Of a stretch of 64,000 bases of DNA, positions 45,747 to 56,554 are shown in pieces. How positions within the stretch are numbered: position 1 is the stretch's first letter; the number at the start of each line of letters is the position of its first letter. The notes under the pieces are model-generated. The model was not told where the DNA came from and ran no database searches. It saw only the letters and a list, made by a program, of their open reading frames with translations. The stretch is from assembly GCF_040958095.1 (NCBI RefSeq), contig NC_091193.1, forward strand, positions 35,414,617 through 35,478,616, written 5' to 3'. Origin of the DNA: Procambarus clarkii (Eukaryota > Arthropoda > Malacostraca > Decapoda > Cambaridae). The position numbers and the translations under genes were made by a program.

Positions 45747-46934
45747 TCCTTCACACCCACTCCTAGTTTACTCCAAACTCATTCCTAGTGTCCTCCACAC
45801 TCACTCCTAGTCTCCTACACACCCACACCTAGTCTCCTCCACACTCACTCCTATTCTCCTAAACACCCAATTCTAGTCTCCTCCACACCCACTCCTGGAA
45901 TACTCCACACTCTCTACTAGTCTCCTTTATACTCACTCCTAGTCTCCTCCACACCCACTCCTAGTCTTCTCTACACCCACTCCTAGTCTCCTCCACAGGC
46001 ACTCCTAGTCTTCTCTACACCCACTCCTAGTCTCCTCCACAGGCACTCCTAGTCTTCTCCAGAGGCACTCCTAGTCTCCTCCATCCCCACTCTTAGTCTT
46101 CTCCACACTCAATTCTTGTCTCTTCTACACCCACTCCAATCTCCTCCACAGGCATTCCTAGTCTCCTCCATCCCTACTCCTTGTTTCTTCTACACCACTC
46201 CTAGTCTCTTTCACACTCACTCCTAGTCCCCTACACACCAACTTCTTGTCTCCTCTAAACCACTCCTAGTCTCCTACACACCAACTCCTTGTCTCCTCTA
46301 CACCACTCCTAGTCTCAATCACACACTCTCCAAGTCTCCTCCAATTTTACTCCTAGTCTCCTCCACACCCACTCCTAGTTTCCTCCACACTCACTCCTAG
46401 TCTACTCCACACTCACTCCTAGCCTACTCTACACCCACTCCAAGTCTCCTCTACTCTCACTCCTCGTCTCCTCTACACAAACTAATAGTTTCCTCCAAAC
46501 TCACTCCTAGTCTCCACCACACTTCCTCCTATTCTCCTCCACACCCACTCCTAGTCTCCTCCACACTCAATTCCAGTCTATTCTACACCCACTCCAATCT
46601 GCTCCACATGCTCTCCCAGTCTCCTCCACACCCACTCCTAGTTTCCTCCACACCCACTCCTAGTCTCCTACACACCCACTCCTAGGCTCCTCTACTCCAC
46701 TCATAGCCTCCTCCACACCCATTCCTAATCTCCTCCACACCCACTAATAGTCTCCTCCACACTCAATTCTAGTCTCCTCTACACCCACTCCAATCTCTTC
46801 CACACACACCCCTAGTCTCCTCCACACCCACTCCTAGTCTCCTCTACACCACTCCTAGTCTCCTCCACATCCATTCCTAGTCTCAAACACACCCACTCCT
46901 AGTCTCCTCCACACACACTCCTTGTCTCCTCCAA
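45747..46934. repeat. 22-bp minisatellite, middle part
   Basis: Dozens of diverged units of ACTCCTAGTCTCCTCCACAC-CC with some 20-24 bp variants. Interrupted at 46935 by a LINE 3' fragment. Confidence 0.93.
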
Positions 46935-47346
46935 GGAGACAAGGAGTGTGGAAAGAGGAAAGGCTACGGGAAATGAACCTTACGACACTGGAAGACAGAA
47001 GAGTAAGGGGAGACATGATCACAACCTACAAAATCCTCAGAGGGAATCGACCGGGTAAACAAGGATAATCTATTCAACACTGGTGGGATGCGAACAATGG
47101 GACACAGGTGGAAACTGAGTACCCACATGAGCCACAGGGACGTTAGAAGGAACTTTTTCAGTGTGAGAGCAGTTAACGGATGGAATGCATTAGGCTGAGA
47201 TGTGGTGGAGGCTAACTCAGTACACTTTTAAATGTAGATATGATAGAGCCCAGTAGGCTCAGGAATCTGTACACCAGTTGATTGACAGTTGAGAGACGGG
47301 ACCACAGAGCCAATGCTCAACCCCCGCAAACACAAATAGTTGAGTA
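46935..47346 (+). mobile_element. LINE 3' fragment inside the minisatellite
   Basis: Closely matches 36945-37339 of the truncated LINE (GAAATGMACCTTACGACACT, 'gtgggaccacagagcca'-type end, and 'caacccccgcaaacacaaatagttgagtaca'). Severe 5' truncation is typical of target-primed insertion. It lacks the CA tail and passes straight into the repeat's CACCCACTCC. Confidence 0.88.
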
Positions 47347-48309
47347 CACCCACTCCTAGTCTCCTCCACACTCACTACTAATGTCCTCCACACACACTCC
47401 TAGTCTCCTCCACACCACTCATAGTCTCCTCTACACGCACTCTTCATCTCCTCTACACCCACTCCTAGTTTCTTCTACACCAATTCCGAGTCTCCTCCAC
47501 AGACACTCTTAGTCTCCTCCACACCCACTCCTAGTCTCCTACACACACCCACTCCTTGTCTCCTCCACCCCCTCCTCCTAGACTCCTCCACACCCATTCC
47601 TAGTCTTCCCTACACCACTTTTAGTCTCCTCCACACTCACTCCTAGTCTCCCCCCCCACTCCTATTCTCCTCCACACCCACTCCTAGTCTCGTCCACACC
47701 CACTCCTATTCTCCTCCACACCCACTCCTAGTCTCGTCCACACCCACTCCTAGTCTCCTCCACCCCCACTCCTATTCTCCTCTGCACCCACTCTTAGTCT
47801 CCTCCACACCCACTCCTAGTCTGCTCTACACCCACTCCTAGTCTCCTTCCTTCGAACTCCTAATCTCCTAGTCTCCTCCAATCTTACTCCTAGTCTCCTC
47901 CACACTCACTCCTAGGCTCATCTAAACCCAATCCTAGTCTCCTCCACACCTACTCCGAGTCTCCTCTACACCCTCTCCTTGTCTCCTCTACAGTTACTTG
48001 TATTCTCCTCTACACTCACTCCTAGTATCCTCTTCACCCACTCCTAGTGTCCTGCACACTCACTCCTAGTCTCCTCCACACCCACTCCAAGTCTCCTCCA
48101 CACCCACCCCACGTCTCTTCCACACTCACTCATAGCCTACTCGACACCCACTCTTAGTCTCCTCTACTCTCACTCCTAGTCTCCTCTACACCATCTCCTA
48201 GTCTCATCTACACCCACTCCTCGTCTCCTCTACACTCACTCCTATTCACCTCCACACAACAACAATCGGCCACTCCTAGTCTCCTCCACACCCACTCCTA
48301 GTTTCCTCC
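47347..48309. repeat. 22-bp minisatellite, right part
   Basis: Continuation of the 22-bp array to the edge of the next LTR. Confidence 0.93.
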
Positions 48310-50132
48310 TGTTGGAAAGTTCCAACACTAATACATCCTTATTGTATCAAAATATATCATCATTGTATACTAGGCATAGTAACTAATAATTCTAAACTAA
48401 CTAATTAAATAAAACTAACTAATTCTACTAATTGTAGTACTAATAAAAATTAATAATTTCCTATTAATTAATGCGCGTCATTTCCCAAATTCTTCCCACA
48501 TCGAGTGACATTATTGCGTCCGATAATACCCAGCAAGGCATAATTATTGCCAACATGCCAGAGAATTGAATAATATTCTCAACCTTTGTCAGTATTCTTT
48601 ACAAGAATTAATACCTGATAATATAACTAGTGATCCTATAACAACAAATTATCAACTAAAAGATCACTATATAACAGTTTATCTGTTATCTTAAACTATC
48701 ATGGAGGAGACAGAAATTCTCTCCATTCCTCGTTTAATAAGAACACTGTTCATATTTATTATTATTCAGCGAGAATGTAAACAATATATAACTCCCTATA
48801 ATTCTGACCCTATTCTCATTAACGTATTAAGTAGAGTAATTACAAGGAAAAGAATTTTCCGTTTCTACTAAAATATGTTGCGCATGCGCGAGAGAAGGAT
48901 TGAGGGAGGACGCGAGACCTCCACGCCTGTGGACGGCGGCTGAGACAACGTGGCGGCCATAAATCCAGGGAGAGGCGAAATTTTCACCACCTACACGATC
49001 GGCCGTTGCTATTAATCGGGCCTGGAGTGTGCAATTAGTCCATTAGCGATCCAAGGATTACATCGGTGGACAACGAGCATGTTAAGTGGTCTAGTTTTCG
49101 TATAGGAGCTCATTATGTGTTAACTTTACCCTTAGTCCTTCGTTACGTCGTGATCCCTCCAAAAATGACAAGTACGTCCACAGGGAATTTAATTTGTCCC
49201 TTCCATTGAATCGTAATGATATAATTTAACTTGTGTAGACAATATTTATACCACATTGGGTTTCGAGCGTGTGTTGGAGCAGCCGTGAGTGCAACAATTT
49301 CCCACACTACGCTAGAGGGTCACGTGTTCCAGCAAATTCCAGATGACGCCATTTCAACACCATGCTTCCGTTCACTGTCACAGCTAAGCAGCTGAGATTA
49401 TTTCAATTTAGTTATTGCTTACTTATGAACAGTTGAAACCTAATAATAATTTGAAATAATATTTCATTTACGGGAGCTAGGAAGTCAATTCTACAGCCTC
49501 ATGAACTTTAGATAGGAACAATTTTCGTATCTAACCATTATTTAATATTCTTGTTACTAACCAAATTATCAAATGTTTATATCATTTATATATCTTAGTA
49601 AGAGTTACTCATTTTATTCGAGGAAGAACCAGCCTCGATGAAGCGTACTAGGAGTCAATCAACTTCTAGTATTAACCCTTAATTGTGAAGTTTGGGAAAG
49701 TTTAACAATTGAATAGTAATTTAATCTACAGCCCATTAATATTCAATAAATAATTCTTAATGATTTCATTATCCACAGGCGCTGGTATATTTCAGTCCTC
49801 TCTCTATTGTTTATTTATATGTTTCCCTATTCAGTAAAAATAGGGTGGTCCTTCGAGTAATTCGAATCAATCAATTAAATATCAATATATTGAGAGTTAG
49901 CTTTCCTTCACGACACAAATTTGGTCCTTCAAACCTAATAGATAGCTGAGAATCAAGCTATCCTAATTAACCATTACTAATTACTGTGTGTAGTAACCTA
50001 GGCTAACCATATTTCATTATCTGTGGCTACCGGCAGTGTACCACATATGTTAGCCTAACTCACACCAATTTATTTGCTGTCTATACCTCATGTATAAGGT
50101 AGCACTAGTGGGGACATAGTCAGTTTCCCACA
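48310..50132 (+). mobile_element. LTR related to the Helitron-borne solo LTR
   Basis: Starts TGTTGGAAAGTTCCAACACT and ends CAGTTTCCCACA, matching in orientation the minus-strand reading of 14727-16398 (TGTTGGAAATTTCCAACACT ... TGTCCCACA). Shared interior landmarks include GGTGGTCCTTCG near the 3' side. The flanks (CCTCC and ACACT) are not duplicated, so it may be the 5' LTR of a truncated element or have lost one side. Confidence 0.7.
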
Positions 50133-50390
50133 ACACTCAGACCTATACCTCACACTGAGGTAAGTATCTTCAGGTCACCTGGAGCAACAGCTCACAATTT
50201 CTATAATAACTCTACATTAACACCTGCGTTAGATTGACGTCACCATCTAACCACTATTCATACACTCAGACCTATACCTCACACTGAGGTAAGAATCTTC
50301 AGGTCACCAGGAGCAACAGCTCACAATTTCTATAATATCTCTACATTAACACCTGCGTTAGATTGGCGTCACCATCTAACTACTATTTAT
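50133..50390 (+). repeat. 129-bp tandem repeat, two copies
   Basis: ACACTCAGACCTATACCTCA begins at 50133 and again at 50262. The two units are about 96 percent identical, each with 'caggtcacc.ggagcaacagc' and 'acacctgcgttagattg.cgt'. They directly follow the LTR and may be its element's leader. Confidence 0.9.
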
Positions 50391-50834
50391 CTAGGTGGTA
50401 ATGACACCCATCCTACTCGACACCCAGCTGAGGTAATTAATCACCTTAAAACAACAATTTCCTCATTTAAACTTGTTAGCAGTTCAGTAGTGTTCACATT
50501 AGTGGAACTTCGCCAACTGAGTAATAATAATCGTTATGGGAATAGGTCCAGAATATTAGCAAAGGGCTGCTAAATATATAAACTTTCGGCTGAGGAAAAG
50601 AGTACAATTGGATGCCACTTACATTCAATTTACAGCCACACTATACAGGCAAAACCTGCCAAGAGATAATATACACCTGTCAGGTGAGTCTAGGTCTCAT
50701 GTAGTTGATAAATTGGTCAACGCAATTAACCATCATAAAAGGTTGTGGCTAGCAAGCCAAAATTAACTATATTTATTTTATATTTTCACTTGTGTGTGCA
50801 AGTGCACATTTATACATTACACAATCTTGAAAAC
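50391..50834. other. No gene recognised
   Basis: AT-rich, possibly the interior of the truncated LTR element. No frame with motifs. Confidence 0.4.
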
Positions 50835-50838
50835 CCAA

Positions 50839-50928
<90 letters not shown>
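50835..50928. repeat. (CA)n(AT)n compound microsatellite
   Basis: About 20 bp of CA followed by about 70 bp of AT, ending at the MITE. Confidence 0.95.
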
Positions 50929-50931
<3 letters not shown>

Positions 50932-51304
50932 GTACCTAGTAGCCAGAACGCACTTATCAGCCTACTATGCAAGGCCCGATTTGCCTAATAAGCCAAGTTT
51001 TCCTGAATTAATACATTTTCTCTAACTTTTTTCTTATGAAATGATAAAGCTACCTATTTCATTATGTATGAGATCAATTTCTTTTTATTGGAGTTAAAAT
51101 TAACGTAGATATATGCTCGAACCTAACCAACCCTACCTAACCTAACCTATCTTTATAGGTTAGGTTAGGTAGCCGAAAAAGTTAGGTTAGGTTAGGTTAG
51201 GTAGGTTAGGTAGTCGAAAAACAATTAATTCATGAAAACTTGGCTTATTAGGCAAATTTGGCCTTGCATAGTAGGCTGAGAAGTGCGTTCTGGCTACTAG
51301 GTAC

Positions 51305-51307
<3 letters not shown>
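50929..51307. mobile_element. Foldback MITE in (AT)n, copy 2
   Basis: Same ends (GTCGTACCTAG / CTAGGTACGAC) and length (379 bp) as copy 1 at 499-872, about 90 percent identical by eye. The centre contains runs of TTAGG on one side and AACCT on the other, making a second, inner inverted repeat. Confidence 0.85.

Positions 51308-51385
<78 letters not shown>
51308..51385. repeat. (AT)n microsatellite
   Basis: About 78 bp of AT between the MITE and the 24-bp minisatellite. Confidence 0.95.
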
Positions 51386-51387
<2 letters not shown>

Positions 51388-51388
<1 letters not shown>

Positions 51389-52085
51389 GGGGGCACCCAG
51401 CTGTTGTTTGTGCTCCAACACCCACTTTTTGGTGGTGCCCCCACACCCACCTGTTGCTATTGCCTCCACACCCACCTGTTGCATGTGCCCCCACACCCAC
51501 CTGCTGCTGGTGCCCCAACACCCACAGGTTGCTGGTGCCCACACACCCATCTGTTGCTGGTGCCCCCACACCAACCTGTTGCTGGTGCCTTCACACCCAA
51601 TTGTTGCTGGTGTTCCCACACCCACCTGTTGCTGGTGCCCCCACACCCACCTGTTGCTGGTGACACCACACCCACCTGTTGCTGGTGCCTCCACACCCAC
51701 CTGTTGCTGGTGCCATCCACACCAACCTGTTGCTAGTGCCACAACACCCACCTGTTGCTGGTGCCACCACACCCACCTGTTGCTGTTGCCAATCCCCCAC
51801 GCCCAACTGTTGCTAGTGCCCCCCCACACCCGGCTGTTGCTACTGCCTCCACACCCAACTGTTGCCACCACACCCACCTGTTGCTGGTGCCCACCACACC
51901 CACCTGTTGCTGGTGCCCCCAACACCCAGCTGTTGCTGGTGCCCCCAACACCCAGCTGTTGCTGGTGCCCCCAACACCCAGCTGTTGCCACCACACCCAT
52001 CTGTTGCTGGTGCCCCCACACCGAGCTGTTGCTGGTGCCCAACACACCCACTTATTCGTGGGGCCCCCATCACCTACTTTTGCTT
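51388..52085. repeat. 24-bp minisatellite, left part
   Basis: About 28 units of CACACCCACCTGTTGCTGGT-GCCC with substitutions. Because 24 is divisible by 3, both strands have long repetitive open frames (CCWCPHTHLL, TSNRWVWGHQQ) that are by-products. Interrupted by LTR element 3, resuming at 57437. Confidence 0.95.
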
Positions 52086-53121
52086 TGTTACGGCCCTCTC
52101 GGGACGCAACGGGGTCCTTACTCTGATGTTGTTAGAGGAAGATATATGTATCCATTCCCAAGCCAGTAGTGGCTATCAAGGGATGAGATCCGTGACGCAA
52201 GTAACTTAAAGGGAGTAGGGAAAGATAGCTAAGAACTTAATATTATAATTATTACCATCACCGTTTAAATATATAAAATAAATGAGTGCACAAAGGGGAG
52301 GGGTATTAACACTTGACAAGGGGATTAATCCTCAATCGATGTCTTCTGCTGAAGACGCTGGTGCCATAACTCTCGGTGCCGAGTCCTTGGTGCTTTCTTC
52401 GTGGCCTCACAATTAATTCTCCAAAGAAGTTGAGCCTACCCTGGCCACAGGTCAGCCAAAACACGGGTCCACTGGGGGCACCGCCGTGGAGGCCGTCAAC
52501 CACACGTCCAGCTGGTCTGCTGGCAGGTTCTTAGCCAACAAGGCTGGTACGGCCACTCCACGAACGATAAAAGGGGAACGCCCTAGACAGGAGCCTCGTG
52601 TGACACCACAAATCACTCTCCTGTCTTCAGTACCCCAGTGGATGATCGTCTCCAACAGTCGGTCCCGGGTAAATCCTTTTACTGCCACTCCACTGGCAGG
52701 CTAACACACCACAGTGTTCTTCCGGGGGGACGACGTCACAACAGCTGCAGCAAGGTTCAAGGTATGGAGACTGGCTGCCTCGGGTAGACTGACTCGGCTC
52801 CCATCACAGTAGTCCCAGGTCGACTCTGTAAGCAGACACGTCATCAATAACCGGGACACTAAAACACCTCACTTACGGGCTCGGGCACAAACACCTGACG
52901 TATCCAGTCCATAGATGGCGCTGTCGTCGGAGCACCACCTCACCAGAGGTCAGGAGCGGCTGTGTTGTGAGCTGCACAGGACTGGAAACTGGCCCTCGTA
53001 GCTGGTTCACGGCGTCCTCACCAGGTGTCGTTGTCCTTTTGGAGGGGGTTTCGGGAGCTGACCCACAGATGGCGCGGTCGTCACGGCTCCATGCTCGGAC
53101 ACTGGATCCGGGTTCGTAACA
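52086..53121 (-). mobile_element. 3' LTR of element 3
   Basis: TGTTACGGCC...GTTCGTAACA, direct repeat of 56555-57436. On the coding (minus) strand a polypurine tract (TGGTGGGGAGG) directly precedes it. Target duplication TGCTT is perfect: 52081-52085 and 57437-57441. It is 154 bp longer than the other LTR because that copy lost a segment between two short direct repeats. Confidence 0.95.
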
Positions 53122-53592
53122 CCTCCCCACCAAAAAGAATTTGGTTTGGGGTTCTATAAAGAGAAACGCAAACCAAATTAGTACGGCGACACAACTCCAA
53201 ATGGACTTACTTATACTATGCACTGGAGTGATGAGACTGTCTTGTCCACAGAACTGTACTGAGGAAAAACCCTGGCACAAAGGGACTTTGAAAATGGCCG
53301 GCGATGACCTGCCTGACGTAATCTTCCACACCACCTCTGCAATGGCAAACAGGGGCATCATCTCACACCTCTCGAGTAAGGATTGGTTTCGACACGATCT
53401 GGGGTGACTCGACACTTCCCTGTGTCGTGGCACCGATGATGGCTGGTCCCAGACAGTATTTCTAGTACCGGTCCGGTGGTCCTTCAGGGAGACGGGCACC
53501 TGGAATACAGGGGTCTGATAATTCAGAGTGACAGCGACAGCGGGTAAAACAGTACTTACAGCATACTCTACTAGGTCCACACCTAGTTCCAA
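53122..53592 (-). pseudogene. Element 3 3' ORF remnant with a membrane segment
   Basis: In the frame starting at 53592 the protein ends with SKSIWSCVAVLIWFAFLFIE, a predicted transmembrane segment, and a short tail reaching the polypurine tract. The upstream frame ends with another hydrophobic stretch (FLAIFCFVLLGVLCVL near 53930-53880), which could be a signal peptide. Signal-like segment, Cys-containing domain and C-terminal membrane anchor before the 3' LTR suggest an envelope-type gene remnant, but there is no sequence motif I can name. A frameshift separates the two parts. Confidence 0.4.
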
Positions 53593-55364
53593 CGGGGCTG
53601 TTCGTACATCGCAGATGGCATTCGCTCTGCCACCGTCAGGTCGACCAACGTTCCGTATAACGCTGCATGAGGCTCAGCTATCACGCGGGGGGTGTCAACC
53701 TGCCGGAAACAGTCACTCATATTATCATATGTCGTACCTCCTGTATCAACCATCACCTTCCAGGTCCCTTCTTCAACCGCAACACTTGCAGAGCACGTCT
53801 CTAATCCCTGGGATCTCTTCACGATGTTCACGGGAGCCATCATCTTTCGGGTCGTCCACTGATTCTTACTGAGAACACAGAGAACACCTAGGAGAACAAA
53901 ACAAAATATCGCTAGGAAACATTTGGTTACCTTAGGGACAAGTTTCCTGAGTCTGTCATGTCCATAGCCGGCAACATCCACTAGCCTGGCTTGGACCGAA
54001 GAGGGCACTAGACCTGTTGAACACACCGCACATACCTCTGACGTCTGGGGAATCTCTGGCTGGTTCAATACACGCTGTAACTTGCCATACCCCAAGCCCA
54101 CCTCAGCCTTCGCTCCAGACTCGTTGGTATCCGTGGGTGTCTGCACACAAGGCCTCTCTTCTAGCTCAGGTACTTCTGCCATCGTAACCTCATGTTCCTT
54201 GTCGAGAGAAGAATCAGGAGACACTGCTAGATAACTGTCGATCTGCGGGTGAGAGGACAAATTAGACATGTTCAAATCCGGGTCTATCTCTACCTGGACA
54301 TTACCATGGCCTGTCGTTACCTCAGACCTTGATGTTCTGGCTGACTCGTCCGCTATCTTGGGATGATTGGTGCTCCAATCGGTCACCAAGTCGTTGGCTA
54401 GTACCACGTCAATCCCAGCCACAGGGAGGGTATCGACTACTGCCAACACACATGTGCCACTGAAGTAAGGCGAGTCGAGATGCACCGGCACTAAGGGGGC
54501 GATATACTGCGTTCTCGGAAACCCATCCAGGACAACCTGTTGTCTCCCGTCCACACTTACTCCCTCGGGTAACGAGCTCTTCACGATCAAGGACTGGGCT
54601 GCTCCACTATCTCTGAGCACTACAACTGATCTACCAGTATGATCACTCGATACATACCCGCCTGAAGTGTGAGGGGAAAACAAACGTGGTCCTTCCTGCA
54701 TCGTTGTCGACTGGCTTCCTGCTGGTGGTGTAACACAGCTCATCATCATCACCTCCCTACGTGCGCTGCCACCTCTTCTGCCTCGGCACCTAGCAGCTAT
54801 GTGCCCTTTCTGCCCACAAGTCCAACACACCATGTTCCTCCTCGGACTACGGTGTTTCGGACTACTAGGACTTGTTCTTCGAGGGCTACCTGGGGGCGTC
54901 TTCTTAGCACTTGGTGGGACGGGTCTTTCTTCTTCTTCGTCGTGAGGTCTGTCAAAACGGCGTTGGTAATGCCTTGGGACGTACTTAGCAGAAGGCCTCT
55001 GCGTCAGGATATACTCTTCAGCCATGGTGGCTGCCGCACTCAAGGTCTCTACCTGCTGTTCCTCTAAGTACGTCTTCAGGTCTCCAGATAAACAATCCTT
55101 GAAGTCCTCGAGCAGAATCAGCTGCTCGAGGTCTTCCTTGGTCTGCACCTTCCGAGAGGCACACCATTCTTGAAAAAGTCGCTCCTTGATGGTGGCGAAT
55201 TCGGTGAAAGTGTGCTCTGAGGTCTTCTTCAGGTTTCGGAACTTCTGCCTGTACGCCTCAGGTACCAATTGGTACGCCATGAGCACAACTTTCTTCACCA
55301 TATCGTAATCGCCGGAGTCGTCAAGGGATAACGTAGAGTAGGCGATTTGGGCCTTCCCAGTCAA
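53583..55364 (-). CDS. Element 3 gag (C-terminal part), knuckle and protease
   Basis: A 593-residue frame continuing gag after one stop codon. It has the gag core end (PEAYRQKFRNLKKTSEHTF, LEQLILLEDFKDCLSGDLKT), a basic linker, a CCHC knuckle (CWTCGQKGHIAARC, about residue 185), and a retropepsin site VVVLRDSGAAQSLIV (D-S-G, about residue 250) with AGIDVVLANDLVTDW downstream. The last 130 residues include a hydrophobic segment and are not protease. RT, RNase H and integrase are missing between protease and this tail, so a pol deletion fused them in frame. Confidence 0.82.
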   Translation of the reverse strand: MTGKAQIAYSTLSLDDSGDYDMVKKVVLMAYQLVPEAYRQKFRNLKKTSEHTFTEFATIKERLFQEWCASRKVQTKEDLEQLILLEDFKDCLSGDLKTYLEEQQVETLSAAATMAEEYILTQRPSAKYVPRHYQRRFDRPHDEEEERPVPPSAKKTPPGSPRRTSPSSPKHRSPRRNMVCWTCGQKGHIAARCRGRRGGSARREVMMMSCVTPPAGSQSTTMQEGPRLFSPHTSGGYVSSDHTGRSVVVLRDSGAAQSLIVKSSLPEGVSVDGRQQVVLDGFPRTQYIAPLVPVHLDSPYFSGTCVLAVVDTLPVAGIDVVLANDLVTDWSTNHPKIADESARTSRSEVTTGHGNVQVEIDPDLNMSNLSSHPQIDSYLAVSPDSSLDKEHEVTMAEVPELEERPCVQTPTDTNESGAKAEVGLGYGKLQRVLNQPEIPQTSEVCAVCSTGLVPSSVQARLVDVAGYGHDRLRKLVPKVTKCFLAIFCFVLLGVLCVLSKNQWTTRKMMAPVNIVKRSQGLETCSASVAVEEGTWKVMVDTGGTTYDNMSDCFRQVDTPRVIAEPHAALYGTLVDLTVAERMPSAMYEQPRWN

Positions 55365-55367
55365 GAC

Positions 55368-56159
55368 TTACTGTATCATGATGGCCCAATTCTCCCTTGG
55401 CCACTCCAAAGAGGCAGCGACTTTCTCGAAGGCTGCGAAGAACTTCGAAACTTCTCTCTCGTTGAATTTGGGGACCATTTTGATATTCCCTACTGGATCG
55501 AAACCGCTTGCTCCAGTTTGTCTCTGACCAGCGCCTAATCGTAATACTTCTAGTTCATGTTGTCTCTGTCTTTCTTTTTCTTCTCTTTCTCGTTCTTCTC
55601 TCTCTCTTTCTCGTTCTTCTCTTCTTTCTTCTCTTTCTCTCTCTTCTCTCTCTCGTTTCTCTTCTCTTTCTAATTCTAAACGCCTCATCGCCAATTCTTT
55701 TTCTTTCATCTCCATTTCTTTATTTTTCATCTCCACTTCTTTATCTTTTAATTCTCGTTCTACTTCTAACTTCTTCCACTCTATCTCGCGTTTGATCTCT
55801 AGGGCACGCATTTTGACTGTTAGGAAGCTGATATTAAGCTCACCTGCATCACTGTCAATGCCACTGCCCTTATCTTCCTTTTCCGTGGAAGCTATTTCCT
55901 CACCTTCCCTTGTACTAGGAGTCTCGCCTTCCTGTTTCTCTTCTGCCTTCAGGTGCCGGTGAACCTTGGACAAGATCTCCACACGGGAATCACTGGCACG
56001 GATTTTGATCTCCAGGTAGGCGCTCACTAGTACAAGCTCTGGTTTGCTCAGATATTTTAATCTGGCAAGACAGTCCACTCTGTTCAGAAAAGCCTGAACA
56101 TCGTCCAGATCATCGATGGTAGCTTTTTCTGCCATTGTCACAGATGGAACACTTAGCAC
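55368..56159 (-). pseudogene. Element 3 gag, N-terminal part
   Basis: A 263-residue frame: an N-terminal domain (MAEKATIDDLDDVQAFLNRV; VDCLARLKYLSKPELVLVSA), an acidic linker, a long E/R/K coiled coil (about 125-205, EREERREEREREREE), then the start of the gag core (VPKFNEREVSKFFAAFEKVA, SLEWPRENWAIMIQ). A single TAA (55370-55368) interrupts it; the same frame continues at once into VLTGKAQIAYSTLSLDD. So gag is one substitution away from being open. Confidence 0.85.
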
Positions 56160-56554
56160 TTAACACACTGCTTACACGTTAGCACTTAACACACCGAGCA
56201 CAGTTCTACGTCAATATTGCACTTTATTGCACCAAACACTGCACTTGCCAATATTGCACGTAATCACTTCGGGCACCGCACTACGCAATATCGCACTTAA
56301 TCACAGCGAACCCTTCGCTCTACAATATTGCACTGAATCACTGAGCACCGCACTAGTCAATATTGCACTTAATCGCTTAATCACAGCGAGCAGCGCACTG
56401 CACAATATCGCACTTAGTCACTCTTGAGCACCGCACAGTACGTATAACGTCACAATCGTCACACAGGGGGAATTATATACAGGGATTACGCCACTTCACC
56501 ACCCCTGTCAAACATACTTAACAAGGGGACGGATCCCGCTGGGGATGCCAATTA
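56160..56554 (-). repeat. Element 3 leader with tandem repeats and PBS
   Basis: The leader (about 56200-56440) holds five or so imperfect units of about 50 bp with CAATATTGCACTTAATCAC and GAGCACCGCAC. Next to the LTR, minus-strand TAATTGGCATCCCCAGCGGG contains a probable primer-binding site (TGGCATCCCCAGC) two to four bases from the LTR edge. Confidence 0.65.

Noticed and set aside
45747-48309. CRISPR-like alternation of repeat and spacer
   Set aside because: The units are contiguous and diverge throughout, with no unique spacers, and the DNA is eukaryotic. It is a minisatellite.
51258-52169. 303-residue Cys/Trp/His-rich frame (CCWCPHTHLL repeats) and its antisense 267-residue partner
   Set aside because: The 24-bp minisatellite is a multiple of three, so all frames without stops stay open. 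No start context, promoter or non-repeat domain.
52873-53592. A complete 239-residue gene
   Set aside because: The frame runs through the polypurine tract into the LTR; only the part before 53121 can be an element ORF remnant.
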